From Sediminibacterium roseum (GTDB lineage Bacteria > Bacteroidota > Bacteroidia > Chitinophagales > Chitinophagaceae), in the NCBI RefSeq assembly GCF_009939005.1, contig NZ_JAACJS010000015.1:1738325-1802324 (forward strand): DNA of 64,000 nucleotides, read 5' to 3'. Below are positions 18,141-26,371 of the stretch, piece by piece (the first letter of the stretch is position 1; each line of letters opens with the position of its first letter). The notes under the pieces were generated by a model, which did not search any database, had not been told where the DNA came from, and saw only the letters and a program-made list of their open reading frames with translations. The translations under genes and the position numbers were made by a program.

Positions 18141-19391
18141 CTATTCTTCCCTGTCAAACTCTTCCTGGAGGATCCTTCTTACCTCGTCGATGGTATTTTT
18201 CTCGAGGTCGGTCCTTCTTTCGAGTTCTTCTGCAGAGAGTTTCAGGATGCTGCGGGCGGTATCGCAACCGATCTTTTTGAATTCTTCGATGATCCATGGT
18301 TCGATCTCATCGCTGAACTCATCCATATCGATGTCAAATTCATCTGCCACTTCTTCGTCTTCGCGGAACACATCGATCTCATAACCCGTAAGCTCACAGG
18401 CGAGTTTGATGTTCACGCCACGGCGGCCGATGGCGAGTGAAACCTGGTCTGCCTTGAGGTAAACCTCAGCATGTTTCTTCTCGTTATCCAGCTCCATGTA
18501 GCTGATCTTGGCCGGTGTTAACGAACGCTGGATCAGCAATTGTATGTTGGATGTGAAATTGATCACATCGATGTTCTCGTTTTTCAGTTCGCGTACGATG
18601 CCATGGATACGGCTTCCTTTCATACCTACGCAGGCGCCCACCGGGTCGATCCTGTCGTCGTAAGATTCCACGGCCACTTTCGCCCTTTCTCCCGGGTCGC
18701 GAACGATCTTTTTGATGGCGATCAACCCGTCGAAGATCTCGGGAACCTCGATCTCGAGCAATTTGGCAAGGAACAAAGGACTTGTCCTGGAAAGGATGAT
18801 GACAGGCGAGTTGTTTTTCAGGTCAACACGGGCCACCACGGCACGGATGTTCTCCCCTTTCTTGAAATAATCCTGCGGTATCTGTTCAGACTTTGGAAGG
18901 ATGAGCTCATTGCCTTCTTCATCGAGCAGCAAAACTTCTTTTTTCCATACCTGGTACACTTCAGCGGAGATGATATCGCCGATGCGTGCGCCGTATTTCT
19001 GTATGAGTACATTTTTCTTCAGGTCGCTGATGCGGCTCGCCAGTGTTTGTTTGGCGGCGAGGATGGCGCGGCGGCCGAAATCGAAAATGTTTACTTCTTC
19101 GTAGAGTTCTTCACCCACTTCAAAATCGGGTTCGATCTTGGAGGCCTGGGTGTAGGCAACTTCGGCCAGGGGGTCCATCACTTCACCATCATCAACGATC
19201 ATCCTGCGGCGGATGATCTCGAGATCACCTTTTTCCGCGTTCACGATCACGTCAAAATTATCATCGCTCCCGAATTTCTTACGGAGCAAGGTTTTGAATA
19301 CGTCTTCAACGACTTTCATCATCGTGGGGCGGTCGATATTTTCTGCGTCTTTAAACTCCTGGAACGCCTCAATGAGATTGATACTGGCCAT
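18141..19391 (-). CDS. nusA: Transcription termination/antitermination protein NusA
   Basis: RNA polymerase-associated factor for pausing, termination and antitermination. The protein is 416 aa, without the C-terminal acidic repeats of E. coli NusA. The N-terminal domain is followed by an S1 RNA-binding domain (about 130-200, GDIISAEVYQVWKKEVLLLD). KH1 and KH2 span about 225-345 (SRTSPLFLAKLLEIEVPEI, GACVGMKGSRIHGI, AIGRRGVNIKLACELTGY). A short C-terminal helix-hairpin-helix contains KKIGCDTARSILKLS. It lies between rimP and infB, the conserved order. Confidence 0.97.
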   Translation of the reverse strand: MASINLIEAFQEFKDAENIDRPTMMKVVEDVFKTLLRKKFGSDDNFDVIVNAEKGDLEIIRRRMIVDDGEVMDPLAEVAYTQASKIEPDFEVGEELYEEVNIFDFGRRAILAAKQTLASRISDLKKNVLIQKYGARIGDIISAEVYQVWKKEVLLLDEEGNELILPKSEQIPQDYFKKGENIRAVVARVDLKNNSPVIILSRTSPLFLAKLLEIEVPEIFDGLIAIKKIVRDPGERAKVAVESYDDRIDPVGACVGMKGSRIHGIVRELKNENIDVINFTSNIQLLIQRSLTPAKISYMELDNEKKHAEVYLKADQVSLAIGRRGVNIKLACELTGYEIDVFREDEEVADEFDIDMDEFSDEIEPWIIEEFKKIGCDTARSILKLSAEELERRTDLEKNTIDEVRRILQEEFDREE

Positions 19392-19559
19392 AGTTTTTGT
19401 TTTTACTTTATGTTGGCTGTTTTAGCTGCGGGCCTAATGCTCCCCGGCTGCAAGCCAGTTTGGTATTGAATGTTTGTTTTGCGGCAAATCGCGCTTTGGC
19501 TGATTTACCTATTGATTGAATTGTTTTTTTTCGATCTTCCGGTAGCCGGTGCCCGAAGC

Positions 19560-20030
19560 TTAAAACTTCACCTGCACAACAGCTGTCTTGATATTCGCAA
19601 ACGGAACCACGATCTGCTGGGTTACCGCTTTTTTGCCTTTTCCTTCGGTGTGTTCGAGGATGATGTCTGCGTCGGTTACAGAGAGCAGTTTGCCTTCTTT
19701 TTTGGTGTCGTCGTTGAAGGTGATCTCCAGGTCGCGGCCAATGTTTTTGGTAAACTGCCGCGTGAGTTTCAACGGTTCATCCAGGCCGGGCGAAGAGACT
19801 TCGAGCGAAAAATCGCCGTCGGGGTACATCCCGCTTTCTTCGATCGCCTTATACAGCCTGCGGTTGATGCGCACGCATTTTTCGATGGTGATGCCCTGGT
19901 CGCCGTCCACGAACACTTTTACATTGTTGGTGGGTTTGATGCGCAGGGATACGAGAAAGAACTCGGGTTCTTCCGCCAGGATCTCGCCCACAAAGGCCTC
20001 CAATTGTTGTATCTGTGCTTCGTTTGCCAT
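19560..20030 (-). CDS. rimP: Ribosome maturation factor RimP
   Basis: Helps assemble the 30S subunit. The ATG at 20030 gives 156 aa starting MANEAQIQQLEAFV, the normal length. The reading frame is open further upstream, but that would translate a 12-bp perfect hairpin at 20041-20068, so the shorter form is chosen. Family motifs include FVDGDQGITIEKCVRINRRL and DFSLEVSSPGLDEPLKL. First gene of the nusA-infB operon. The leader hairpin 10 bases before its ATG may control expression of the whole operon. Confidence 0.95.
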   Translation of the reverse strand: MANEAQIQQLEAFVGEILAEEPEFFLVSLRIKPTNNVKVFVDGDQGITIEKCVRINRRLYKAIEESGMYPDGDFSLEVSSPGLDEPLKLTRQFTKNIGRDLEITFNDDTKKEGKLLSVTDADIILEHTEGKGKKAVTQQIVVPFANIKTAVVQVKF

Positions 20031-20040
20031 GTTAAAATAG

Positions 20041-20068
20041 AAGAAGGGAACGCTTCCGTTCCCTTCTT
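20041..20068 (-). promoter_or_regulatory. Leader hairpin before rimP, possible attenuator
   Basis: Perfect 12-bp stem AAGAAGGGAACG / CGTTCCCTTCTT with a four-base loop. On the minus strand it ends 10 bases before the rimP ATG and is followed by CTATTTTAAC, partly U-rich. It could act as an attenuator or occlude the ribosome-binding region of the rimP-nusA-infB mRNA. It is not a terminator of any other visible gene, since the neighbouring gene is divergent. Confidence 0.6.
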
Positions 20069-20259
20069 TCGATTCATTGTATGTTGCAAATGTAGGTCTT
20101 TTTTTCAGAAATCCAAGAAAGCCAAGGGAGATTTGGGGCCCGTATTCACCCAACAAAACTGTCAAAATGTTGTTAAGGGCACAGTGCCTGGCTAATATTG
20201 GTCAAAATATTACGACCAACCGATCGTCAACCTTAACAAAAAACACCATCATCAGCCAT

Positions 20260-20267
20260 TATCTTTG
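20260..20267 (+). promoter_or_regulatory. Bacteroidota -7 element TATCTTTG before DUF4834 gene
   Basis: Exact TAnnTTTG match, four bases before the ATG at 20272. No clear -33 TTTG. Position suggests a leaderless or near-leaderless transcript. Confidence 0.45.
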
Positions 20268-20271
20268 ACCC

Positions 20272-20520
20272 ATGTTACTGAAATACATCTTTTACGGCCT
20301 TCTTATTTATTTCCTGTACAAGTTCATTTTCGAACTGGTTATTCCTGTGGGCAAAGCCACTTCGCAGGTGAAAGACAAAATGCGCGAGATGCAGCAGATG
20401 CAGCAACGCCAGCAGGAGCAGTTTCAGCAACAGCAGCAGCAACAGGCGCGTGCGCAGCAACAGCAGGCCTCTACGGCGCCATCGAAAGGCGATTATATTG
20501 AATTTGAGGAGGTGAAATAG
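20272..20520 (+). CDS. DUF4834 family small membrane protein
   Basis: Protein of 82 aa. An N-terminal membrane helix (about 3-27, LKYIFYGLLIYFLYKFIFEL) is followed by a cytosolic tail of mostly Gln (about 38-65) and a charged end DYIEFEEVK. The layout matches DUF4834 of Bacteroidota, whose function is unknown. The tail is unusually glutamine-rich, with runs of up to seven Gln encoded mostly by CAG/CAA. It is divergent from rimP. Confidence 0.8.
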   Translation: MLLKYIFYGLLIYFLYKFIFELVIPVGKATSQVKDKMREMQQMQQRQQEQFQQQQQQQARAQQQQASTAPSKGDYIEFEEVK

Positions 20521-20545
20521 CCATCCTGCCCCCCAGGAAAGAAAC

Positions 20546-21160
20546 TCAAAGGCCCAGTTCCATCACAGACATTGGTTTCTCCAGGAAAACCGTTTGCATG
20601 CCCAGTTCGGCGGCGGCGATCGTGTTTTTTTCGGTATCGTCGATGAAGAGGGTTTCAGAAGGAACCAGCTCCTGCTCGTCGAGAATCAACTGGTAAGATG
20701 CCGGGTCTGGTTTGCGGAGCCCCATTTCGTGGGAGTAATAGGCTTTTACAAAAACATCATTGAAAACTTTACCGGTTTGTTTTTCAAACGCCGCAGCGAA
20801 CCATTTGTAGTGAACCTGGTTGGTGTTTGAAAAAAGAAAGATCCTGTACTTTTCCGCGATCGAAAACAGCCATTCCACCCGTTCTTCCGGGAAGCGGATG
20901 AGCAGGGCGTTCCAGGCATCGCGTACCTGGCTGTGACTGAGGTGCCTGCAGTTGCAGATTTCCTGGATGTGGTTGAAAAAGGCTTCGTCTGACTGTTTGC
21001 CTTTTTCAAAATCGGAGAAAAAAGCATCGGCGTGGTATTGGTTGTAGAGCGAGAGAAAATTGTGAACGCCCAGTTTTTCAAAGGCCTGGCCGGTGCGGGC
21101 GAAGTCGATATCGAGCAAGACCCCGCCGAGGTCGAAGATGATGTTCTTAGGATTCAGCAT
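20546..21160 (-). CDS. HAD family hydrolase (YihX-like phosphatase)
   Basis: Haloacid dehalogenase fold phosphatase of 204 aa. Motif I is FDLGGVLLDID (nucleophile Asp near residue 10), motif II LFSNTNQ, motif III KPDPASYQLIL with its lysine, and motif IV FIDDTEKNT. The cap resembles the YihX group, which dephosphorylates sugar phosphates such as glucose-1-phosphate. The substrate cannot be fixed from sequence. A TACCTTTG element lies five bases before the start codon. Confidence 0.9.
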   Translation of the reverse strand: MLNPKNIIFDLGGVLLDIDFARTGQAFEKLGVHNFLSLYNQYHADAFFSDFEKGKQSDEAFFNHIQEICNCRHLSHSQVRDAWNALLIRFPEERVEWLFSIAEKYRIFLFSNTNQVHYKWFAAAFEKQTGKVFNDVFVKAYYSHEMGLRKPDPASYQLILDEQELVPSETLFIDDTEKNTIAAAELGMQTVFLEKPMSVMELGL

Positions 21161-21165
21161 AGCCC

Positions 21166-21173
21166 CAAAGGTA
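21166..21173 (-). promoter_or_regulatory. Bacteroidota -7 element TACCTTTG before HAD gene
   Basis: Minus-strand exact TAnnTTTG, with five bases between it and the HAD ATG at 21160. One of four genes in this window with this close spacing. Confidence 0.45.
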
Positions 21174-21189
21174 AGCGAGGAGAAATGGT

Positions 21190-21220
21190 TTTGAATGTGT
21201 GCCCGATTTTGTTATTTTTG
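21190..21220 (+). promoter_or_regulatory. tRNA promoter TTTG-N19-TATTTTTG
   Basis: TTTG at 21190-21193 and TATTTTTG at 21213-21220 match the Bacteroidota -33 and -7 elements with 19 bases between. Transcription would begin near 21223, about 29 bases before the mature tRNA. The best promoter match in the window. Confidence 0.75.
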
Positions 21221-21251
21221 CCGCCTTGTTGATCTGATGCTTCAGATCAAT

Positions 21252-21325
21252 GGGCCTATAGCTCAGTTGGTTAGAGCACCTGACTCATAATCAGGGGGTC
21301 CCTGGATCATGCCCAGGTGGGCCCA
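21252..21325 (+). tRNA. tRNA with CAU anticodon (Ile2 or elongator Met)
   Basis: 74-nt cloverleaf. The acceptor pairs GGGCCTA with TGGGCCC (one T-G wobble). The D stem is GCTC/GAGC. The anticodon stem is CCTGA/TCAGG around loop CTCATAA, anticodon CAT. The T stem is CCTGG/CCAGG and the discriminator is A. CCA is not encoded. The T loop reads ATCATGC rather than the usual TTCRANN, so positions 54 and 58 are exchanged (A and T). CAU may be decoded as isoleucine after lysidine modification or as methionine; the overall sequence resembles Ile2. It is the insertion site of the downstream island. Confidence 0.9.
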
Positions 21326-21328
21326 CTT
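21284..21328 (+). repeat. Att copy A (3' half of the intact tRNA)
   Basis: Begins CTCATAATCAGGGGGTCCC and ends GGTGGGCCCACTT. The first 19 bases and the last 13 are identical to copy B at 44400-44444. The middle differs by a coordinated T to A and A to T change in the T stem. Confidence 0.85.
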
Positions 21329-21335
21329 AATAATC

Positions 21336-21372
21336 AAGCAGTTATGAAGGGAAACCTCATAGCTGCTTTTTT
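21336..21372 (+). terminator. Terminator of the tRNA gene
   Basis: AAGCAGTTATGA / TCATAGCTGCTT stem with one G-U pair and a T run. The same core hairpin (GCAGTTATGA) follows copy E at 50663. Confidence 0.8.
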
Positions 21373-21511
21373 GTTGTGCAAACAATTTGCAAACAAAACC
21401 GCTTGAGGGTTCATTTTGTGTGATATGGTTATGCGCGGATAACATCGGTTTATCTAAGTTAAGTTTTGTAAATAAAAAAGCAATAAAAAGATACTAATCC
21501 ATTTCCTTATC

Positions 21512-22123
21512 TCACAAAGATTGGTGACTCTTGGGCCATATTTTTTTACACAACCATTCAGAAAGAATGGCACTGCCAGTACCAAGTGCGGCACCGGCTA
21601 CCACATCACTTGGGTAATGCTGGCCGAGGTAGAGGCGCGAATATCCAACGCCAGCAGCCCATGCAAAAGCTGGTACAATAACATACCATTTCTTATAATG
21701 CATACTCAAAGTCATAGCCGTAGCAAAAGCAAATGAAGTATGCTGTGAAGGGAAAGACAACCCAGTCTCACTATTATCAAAAGGATGAACATCCAATGGG
21801 TAGGTAATAAAGGGGCGGTCGCGATTAACAGTATATTTAGTCGCTTGGGTGATTAACATCGAGGTAAGGATCCCGCCTGCGATATGAAGGGCTTTGACCT
21901 TACCATTTTGATTGCGTTTAAGCTGGCTGACCAGGTACATGCCCACCGGCAGGCCAATGATGACCGGTGATACGGAAGAACTAAACCCGCGCCAGACACC
22001 ACTGTTGGGCACATCGGGATTGATCCCTTTTAAAATATTGATGTCAAGGTTCTGTGAGATACAGGTCGCAGTGCAAAAAATAAACAACAGCACAAATAAC
22101 AAACGGATTTGCGGTATAGCCAT
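21512..22123 (-). CDS. PAP2 superfamily phosphatase
   Basis: Membrane-associated type 2 phosphatidic acid phosphatase of 203 aa. A signal or first helix (about 5-23) is followed by further hydrophobic segments. The three catalytic patches are KYTVNRDRP, PSQHTS (usual PSGH; here Gln replaces Gly) and SRLYLGQHYPSDV. Members act on lipid phosphates, for example undecaprenyl pyrophosphate or lipid A. It is the first gene after the left island boundary and is divergent from the two-component system, whose start is 113 bases away. Confidence 0.87.
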   Translation of the reverse strand: MAIPQIRLLFVLLFIFCTATCISQNLDINILKGINPDVPNSGVWRGFSSSVSPVIIGLPVGMYLVSQLKRNQNGKVKALHIAGGILTSMLITQATKYTVNRDRPFITYPLDVHPFDNSETGLSFPSQHTSFAFATAMTLSMHYKKWYVIVPAFAWAAGVGYSRLYLGQHYPSDVVAGAALGTGSAILSEWLCKKIWPKSHQSL

Positions 22124-22235
22124 ATGTAAAATAAACCCCCGATTCTGAGGAAATTCTGAATTCGAAAAAAGATACCGCTTCTACAGAATCTCTCCAATAT
22201 TATAGAGCAACTTCGCTATTGTAAACCAGCTACAC

Positions 22236-22913
22236 TTGAAGATCCTCATCATTGAAGACGAACCAGCCCTTAATCAGAGCATGGCAGCTTTCCTGGCGGC
22301 GGCAGGATACCTGTGTGAATCTGTATTCACCTACAAGGATGCGCTCGAAAAGATTGATTACCATAGTTACGATTGCATTGTGCTGGATATCATGTTACCA
22401 GGCGGCTCAGGTCTCGACCTGCTGAACTACCTGAGACAGGATAAGAAAAATGATGGGGTAATTATTATATCCGCGCGCGGATCCCTGGAGGATAAAATAG
22501 AAGGGCTACAACTAGGCGCGGACGATTATCTCATCAAACCATTCCACTTCGCCGAACTCAGTGTAAGGATCGCAGCCATCATTCGGCGCAAGAGTTACAA
22601 TGGGCAGTCTATTGTTGCAGCAGGTGACATACAAATAGACACCACCAGCAAGTCCGTCCTTATTAACCGGAAAAGCATCGACCTTACTCAGAAAGAGTTT
22701 CAACTCCTGCTGTTCCTTGTGGTGAATCGCAACCGCATCCTTTCTAAAAACTCGATCGCGCAGCATCTCTGGGGTGACCAGATGGATTTCCCCGACAATT
22801 ACGACTTTATATATTCGCATATCAAGAACCTGCGCAAAAAAATACTTGCGGCAGGCGGTGAAGATTCCATTAAATCGATGTACGGTGAAGGATATAAAAT
22901 GCAGTTGCCATGA
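22236..22913 (+). CDS. OmpR-family response regulator
   Basis: DNA-binding response regulator of 225 aa. The receiver domain (1-115) carries acidic residues in IIEDEP, phospho-acceptor Asp in CIVLDIML, and Lys in LIKPFHFAEL. The C-terminal winged helix has LTQKEFQLLLFLVVNRNRI and GEGYKM. The start is TTG at 22236. Its stop overlaps the kinase start by four bases (ATGA), indicating translational coupling. It probably controls the downstream efflux genes. Confidence 0.93.
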   Translation: MKILIIEDEPALNQSMAAFLAAAGYLCESVFTYKDALEKIDYHSYDCIVLDIMLPGGSGLDLLNYLRQDKKNDGVIIISARGSLEDKIEGLQLGADDYLIKPFHFAELSVRIAAIIRRKSYNGQSIVAAGDIQIDTTSKSVLINRKSIDLTQKEFQLLLFLVVNRNRILSKNSIAQHLWGDQMDFPDNYDFIYSHIKNLRKKILAAGGEDSIKSMYGEGYKMQLP

Positions 22914-24178
22914 AATTATTTACGAAGTATAACCGTGTCAACATCACAGCTACGATCCTGACCTTTGTTGTGGGTAGCGTGGCATTTTATTTTGTGCTTG
23001 ATTATGTTTTGACAAGACAACTTGACCGTGGCTTACGGGTAGAACAACAAGAGGTAATTGACTTTGTGAAAGAACATAACCAGTTACCTGAATTACTTGC
23101 TTCCCGGCATCAATGGATAGAAGCTGTTCCAACGAATAGACCCATCGAAAATCCAAAACCCCATACTTCGAAAGCGTATAATAAATTAGAAGATGAAAAA
23201 GAGCCCATACGCCAATTGTCTTTTACAGTAAATGCCGGTGGCAAACTATATATGGTTTCTGTCAATCAGTCTAAAACAGAAACAGAGGATCTTTTGCAAT
23301 TGATCATACTTGTAACCGTATGCATGATTGCATTTATCCTGTTATCTAATTACCTCATTAACCGCAAACTCATCACGCGGCTGTGGAAGCCTTTTTATAC
23401 GACCATCGACACTATCAAAGATTACCAGCTTGCTGTAAAAACACCGCTGCAGCTTTCAAAGCAAGACATTGATGAACTGGACCTCCTCAACGATTCGTTG
23501 AATAAAATGACCACAAGAATTTACCAGGACTACGTGGCCCTAAAAACGTTTACAGAGAACGCCTCCCACGAAATGCAGACACCGCTGGCCGTGATCCGGT
23601 CCAAAGTAGAATCTATGCTGCAGCTTGCAGAGGGTAAAGAGTTATTCATTCAGCAATTACTTACAATAGAAGATGCTACCTTAAAATTATCAAAACTTCA
23701 CCAGTCACTGTTACTGCTAACCAAACTGGGAAACAGGCAGTTTGAATTAAGCGAAAACATCAACCTGACACAAATACTACAGGCCAAACTTGCGGAGAGG
23801 GAAGAGTTGATCGAGGCGCAGGAGCTGACCGTAGCTGTCACAGCAGACGAAGTTTGTTTAAGTTTTCATAAGCACCTGGCAGAGATAATGATCAATAACC
23901 TGCTTAACAATGTGATCCGTTACACACCGATGCATGGAACAGTCGCCATCAGCTTGAATGACTATTCACTTTCGATCAAAAATTATGCAGCTGATGGCCC
24001 ACTGAATAAGGAAAAAATATTCCAGCGTTTTTACAAGGAAGAGCAATTAGCGGAAAGTACTGGCCTTGGGCTGGCAATTGTAAAAGAAATTTGTACGCTT
24101 GCCGGATTTACAATCGCCTACAATTATGCATTCCATGAACACGAGTTCATCATTTATTTTAAACAAGGATATGAATAA
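22910..24178 (+). CDS. Sensor histidine kinase
   Basis: Membrane kinase of 422 aa pairing with the preceding regulator. Two helices (about 11-33 and 127-147) flank a periplasmic sensor of about 95 aa. The HisKA motif is ENASHEMQTPLAVIRS (His near residue 222). The ATPase domain has the N box NNLLNNVIRYTP and STGLGLAIVKEI. It lies in a four-base overlap with the response regulator and overlaps the TolC-like start by eight bases. The ligand is unknown; a drug or envelope stress signal is plausible. Confidence 0.92.
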   Translation: MKLFTKYNRVNITATILTFVVGSVAFYFVLDYVLTRQLDRGLRVEQQEVIDFVKEHNQLPELLASRHQWIEAVPTNRPIENPKPHTSKAYNKLEDEKEPIRQLSFTVNAGGKLYMVSVNQSKTETEDLLQLIILVTVCMIAFILLSNYLINRKLITRLWKPFYTTIDTIKDYQLAVKTPLQLSKQDIDELDLLNDSLNKMTTRIYQDYVALKTFTENASHEMQTPLAVIRSKVESMLQLAEGKELFIQQLLTIEDATLKLSKLHQSLLLLTKLGNRQFELSENINLTQILQAKLAEREELIEAQELTVAVTADEVCLSFHKHLAEIMINNLLNNVIRYTPMHGTVAISLNDYSLSIKNYAADGPLNKEKIFQRFYKEEQLAESTGLGLAIVKEICTLAGFTIAYNYAFHEHEFIIYFKQGYE

Positions 24179-25421
24179 GAAACTGAATTATATTTTTTTC
24201 ACGATCTGTTTTGTATCATTCTCGCTTTTGGCAAATGCACAAGACCGTTCGCTCGAATATTACCTGAATGCGGCTGCGCAGAACAGTCCCCTTCTTAATG
24301 ATTATAACAACCAGAAATTAGCCAACCTGATCGATAGCTTACGCATCCAGGCAGCAACAAAGCCGCAGGTCACGGCCAATAGTACCAACAGCTACGCGCC
24401 TTCATTCGGCGGCTTCGGGTATGATGGCGCTGTAACCAATGGTGCAAATTTCAGTCAACTGATCACAGTTTCTAAAGACTTTACAAGAAAAGATTACCTG
24501 AACAGCCAATATGAAGCAATCCGCCTGTTGAATGAATCATTAACCATCACGGGTAAGATTTCTGCGCAGGATCTGATCAAATCCGTAACTGCACAATACA
24601 TCACCGCTTACGGTGATTGGCAGCAGGTAAGTTTTAATTCGGAAATGCTCGCCCTCTTCAAAAAAGAGGAATTGATCTTAAAAAATCTGACCGAAAAAGG
24701 TGTGTACAGGCAAACAGATTATTTAAGTTTCCTGGTCACCGTTCAGGCTCAGGAAATTCAGATTGCGCAGGCGAGACTGCAATACCAAAATGATTTTGCG
24801 ACCTTGAATTATCTCGCTGGCATCACGGATACCACTACGCTTCCCTTGCCTGCGCCGTCAATTGAACTGGCCCTCTTGCCTGATGCACAAAGCACTGTCT
24901 TCTACCAGCAATACACAATCGACAGTTTGAAATTGCGTAACAGTGATGCCTTGATCGACTATACCTACAAACCAAAAATTAGCGCGTATGCTGATGGAGG
25001 CTACCTGACCGCATTCCCTTCAGATTTTTATAAAAATTTCGGTGTTAGCGTAGGACTAAATATTGCGATCCCAATTTACGATGGTAGGCAAAGAAAAATG
25101 CAACATGATAAAATTGCGATCTCCGAAAGAACGAGACAGGGCTATCGTGATTTTTTCAGGAAACAATACGATCAACAACTTGCACAACTCAGCCAGCAGT
25201 TAAAAAATACGCAGGCTCTTATTGACCAGTTGAACAGCCAGATCAAATACACCGAAACGTTGGTGGAAGCGAATAGAAAATTACTCGAAACGGGCGATGC
25301 ACGTATGGCGGATTATATCCTGGCCATCGGCAATTATCTCAACGCGAAAAACACCATCAGGCAAAACAATACCAACAAATTACAGATCATTAACCAGATC
25401 AATTACTGGAATAAAAAATAA
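24171..25421 (+). CDS. TolC-family outer membrane efflux protein
   Basis: Outer-membrane channel of 416 aa, with signal peptide (about 1-25, ending SLLANAQ). The ATG at 24171 is chosen, since the open frame starting earlier overlaps the kinase. Long amphipathic helical repeats with many Gln and Asn follow, as in TolC, including ITAYGDWQQVSFN and the C-terminal repeat KYTETLVEANRKLLETGDA. It provides the exit duct for the adaptor and RND pump downstream. Confidence 0.9.
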   Translation: MNKKLNYIFFTICFVSFSLLANAQDRSLEYYLNAAAQNSPLLNDYNNQKLANLIDSLRIQAATKPQVTANSTNSYAPSFGGFGYDGAVTNGANFSQLITVSKDFTRKDYLNSQYEAIRLLNESLTITGKISAQDLIKSVTAQYITAYGDWQQVSFNSEMLALFKKEELILKNLTEKGVYRQTDYLSFLVTVQAQEIQIAQARLQYQNDFATLNYLAGITDTTTLPLPAPSIELALLPDAQSTVFYQQYTIDSLKLRNSDALIDYTYKPKISAYADGGYLTAFPSDFYKNFGVSVGLNIAIPIYDGRQRKMQHDKIAISERTRQGYRDFFRKQYDQQLAQLSQQLKNTQALIDQLNSQIKYTETLVEANRKLLETGDARMADYILAIGNYLNAKNTIRQNNTNKLQIINQINYWNKK

Positions 25422-25427
25422 AAGAAC

Positions 25428-26366
25428 ATGAGATTAGTAAAACATGCTTTGGCGGTTTTTATTTCATTACTTTTTTTGGTTGCCTGTAAATCCGGCGATA
25501 AAAAAGAAGCGGCACCTGCGGCAGAAGAAGCCGCAGCAGGAGGTGCAACGCCTGTGACACTTACCGAACCAGAGACAGGCGATATGTCGGACAGTGTTGA
25601 ACTCAACGCTGTATCTTCCTATCGATTAAAGACATTTGTAAAATCAAGTGCCAACGGTTACTTGCAATTAGTAAATGCAGAAGTTGGGCGCTACGTTATT
25701 AAGGGGCAGGAACTCTTCGTCGTAAGAACGAAAGAATCGCAAAGCCTGGGCAACACCATTACCAAACTGGATACATCCTTACATTTCGACGGCTCCATTC
25801 ATATCAAATCACCTGGCACAGGCTTTATCACGCAGATCAATTATCGCTCTGGCGATTATGTGCAGGATGGAGAACAGCTACTTACGATTACCGACACCAA
25901 AAGCTTTGTATTCATTCTTTCGCTTCCTTATGAACTCCGGCCATACCTCGCTTCCAATAAAAATTTACAATTAACGCTTCCGGATAAAACCCTGCTGAAT
26001 GGTTATGTGGAAATGGCGATGCCGACGGTAGATTCAGTATCACAGACACAGAATTTTGTGATCAGGGTGAATACTGAAAGGCAGATTCCTGAGAACCTGA
26101 TCGCAAAAGTAAATATCGTTAAGCAATCCAGGCTGCATACAGTTTCCTTATTGAAATCAGCAGTACTAACTGATGAAGTTCAGAGCCAGTTCTGGATCAT
26201 GAAAATGATAGACAGTGTTACCGCAGTAAAAGTTCCCGTAACAAAGGGAATGGAATCAGTAGATAAGGTTGAGATCCTCTCTCCCAAATTATTGCCGACC
26301 GATAAAATACTACTTACCGGTAACTATGGTTTAGGAGACACAGCAAAAGTAACCGTCATCAAATAA
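25428..26366 (+). CDS. RND efflux periplasmic adaptor lipoprotein
   Basis: Membrane fusion protein of 312 aa. The N-terminal lipobox is LFLVAC (Cys near residue 20), so it is anchored in the membrane. A barrel-sandwich (biotinyl-lipoyl) hybrid contains YLQLVNAEVGRYVIKGQEL and ITQINYRSGDYVQDGEQL, with a short coil between. A beta barrel follows. The adaptor is short, lacking a long helical hairpin. It lies seven bases after the TolC-like gene and five before the pump. Confidence 0.9.
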   Translation: MRLVKHALAVFISLLFLVACKSGDKKEAAPAAEEAAAGGATPVTLTEPETGDMSDSVELNAVSSYRLKTFVKSSANGYLQLVNAEVGRYVIKGQELFVVRTKESQSLGNTITKLDTSLHFDGSIHIKSPGTGFITQINYRSGDYVQDGEQLLTITDTKSFVFILSLPYELRPYLASNKNLQLTLPDKTLLNGYVEMAMPTVDSVSQTQNFVIRVNTERQIPENLIAKVNIVKQSRLHTVSLLKSAVLTDEVQSQFWIMKMIDSVTAVKVPVTKGMESVDKVEILSPKLLPTDKILLTGNYGLGDTAKVTVIK

Positions 26367-26371
26367 TCCAC

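Noticed and set aside
20031-20165. 45-residue N-terminal extension of RimP
   Set aside because: It would translate the leader hairpin and does not match RimP; the ATG at 20030 fits the family.
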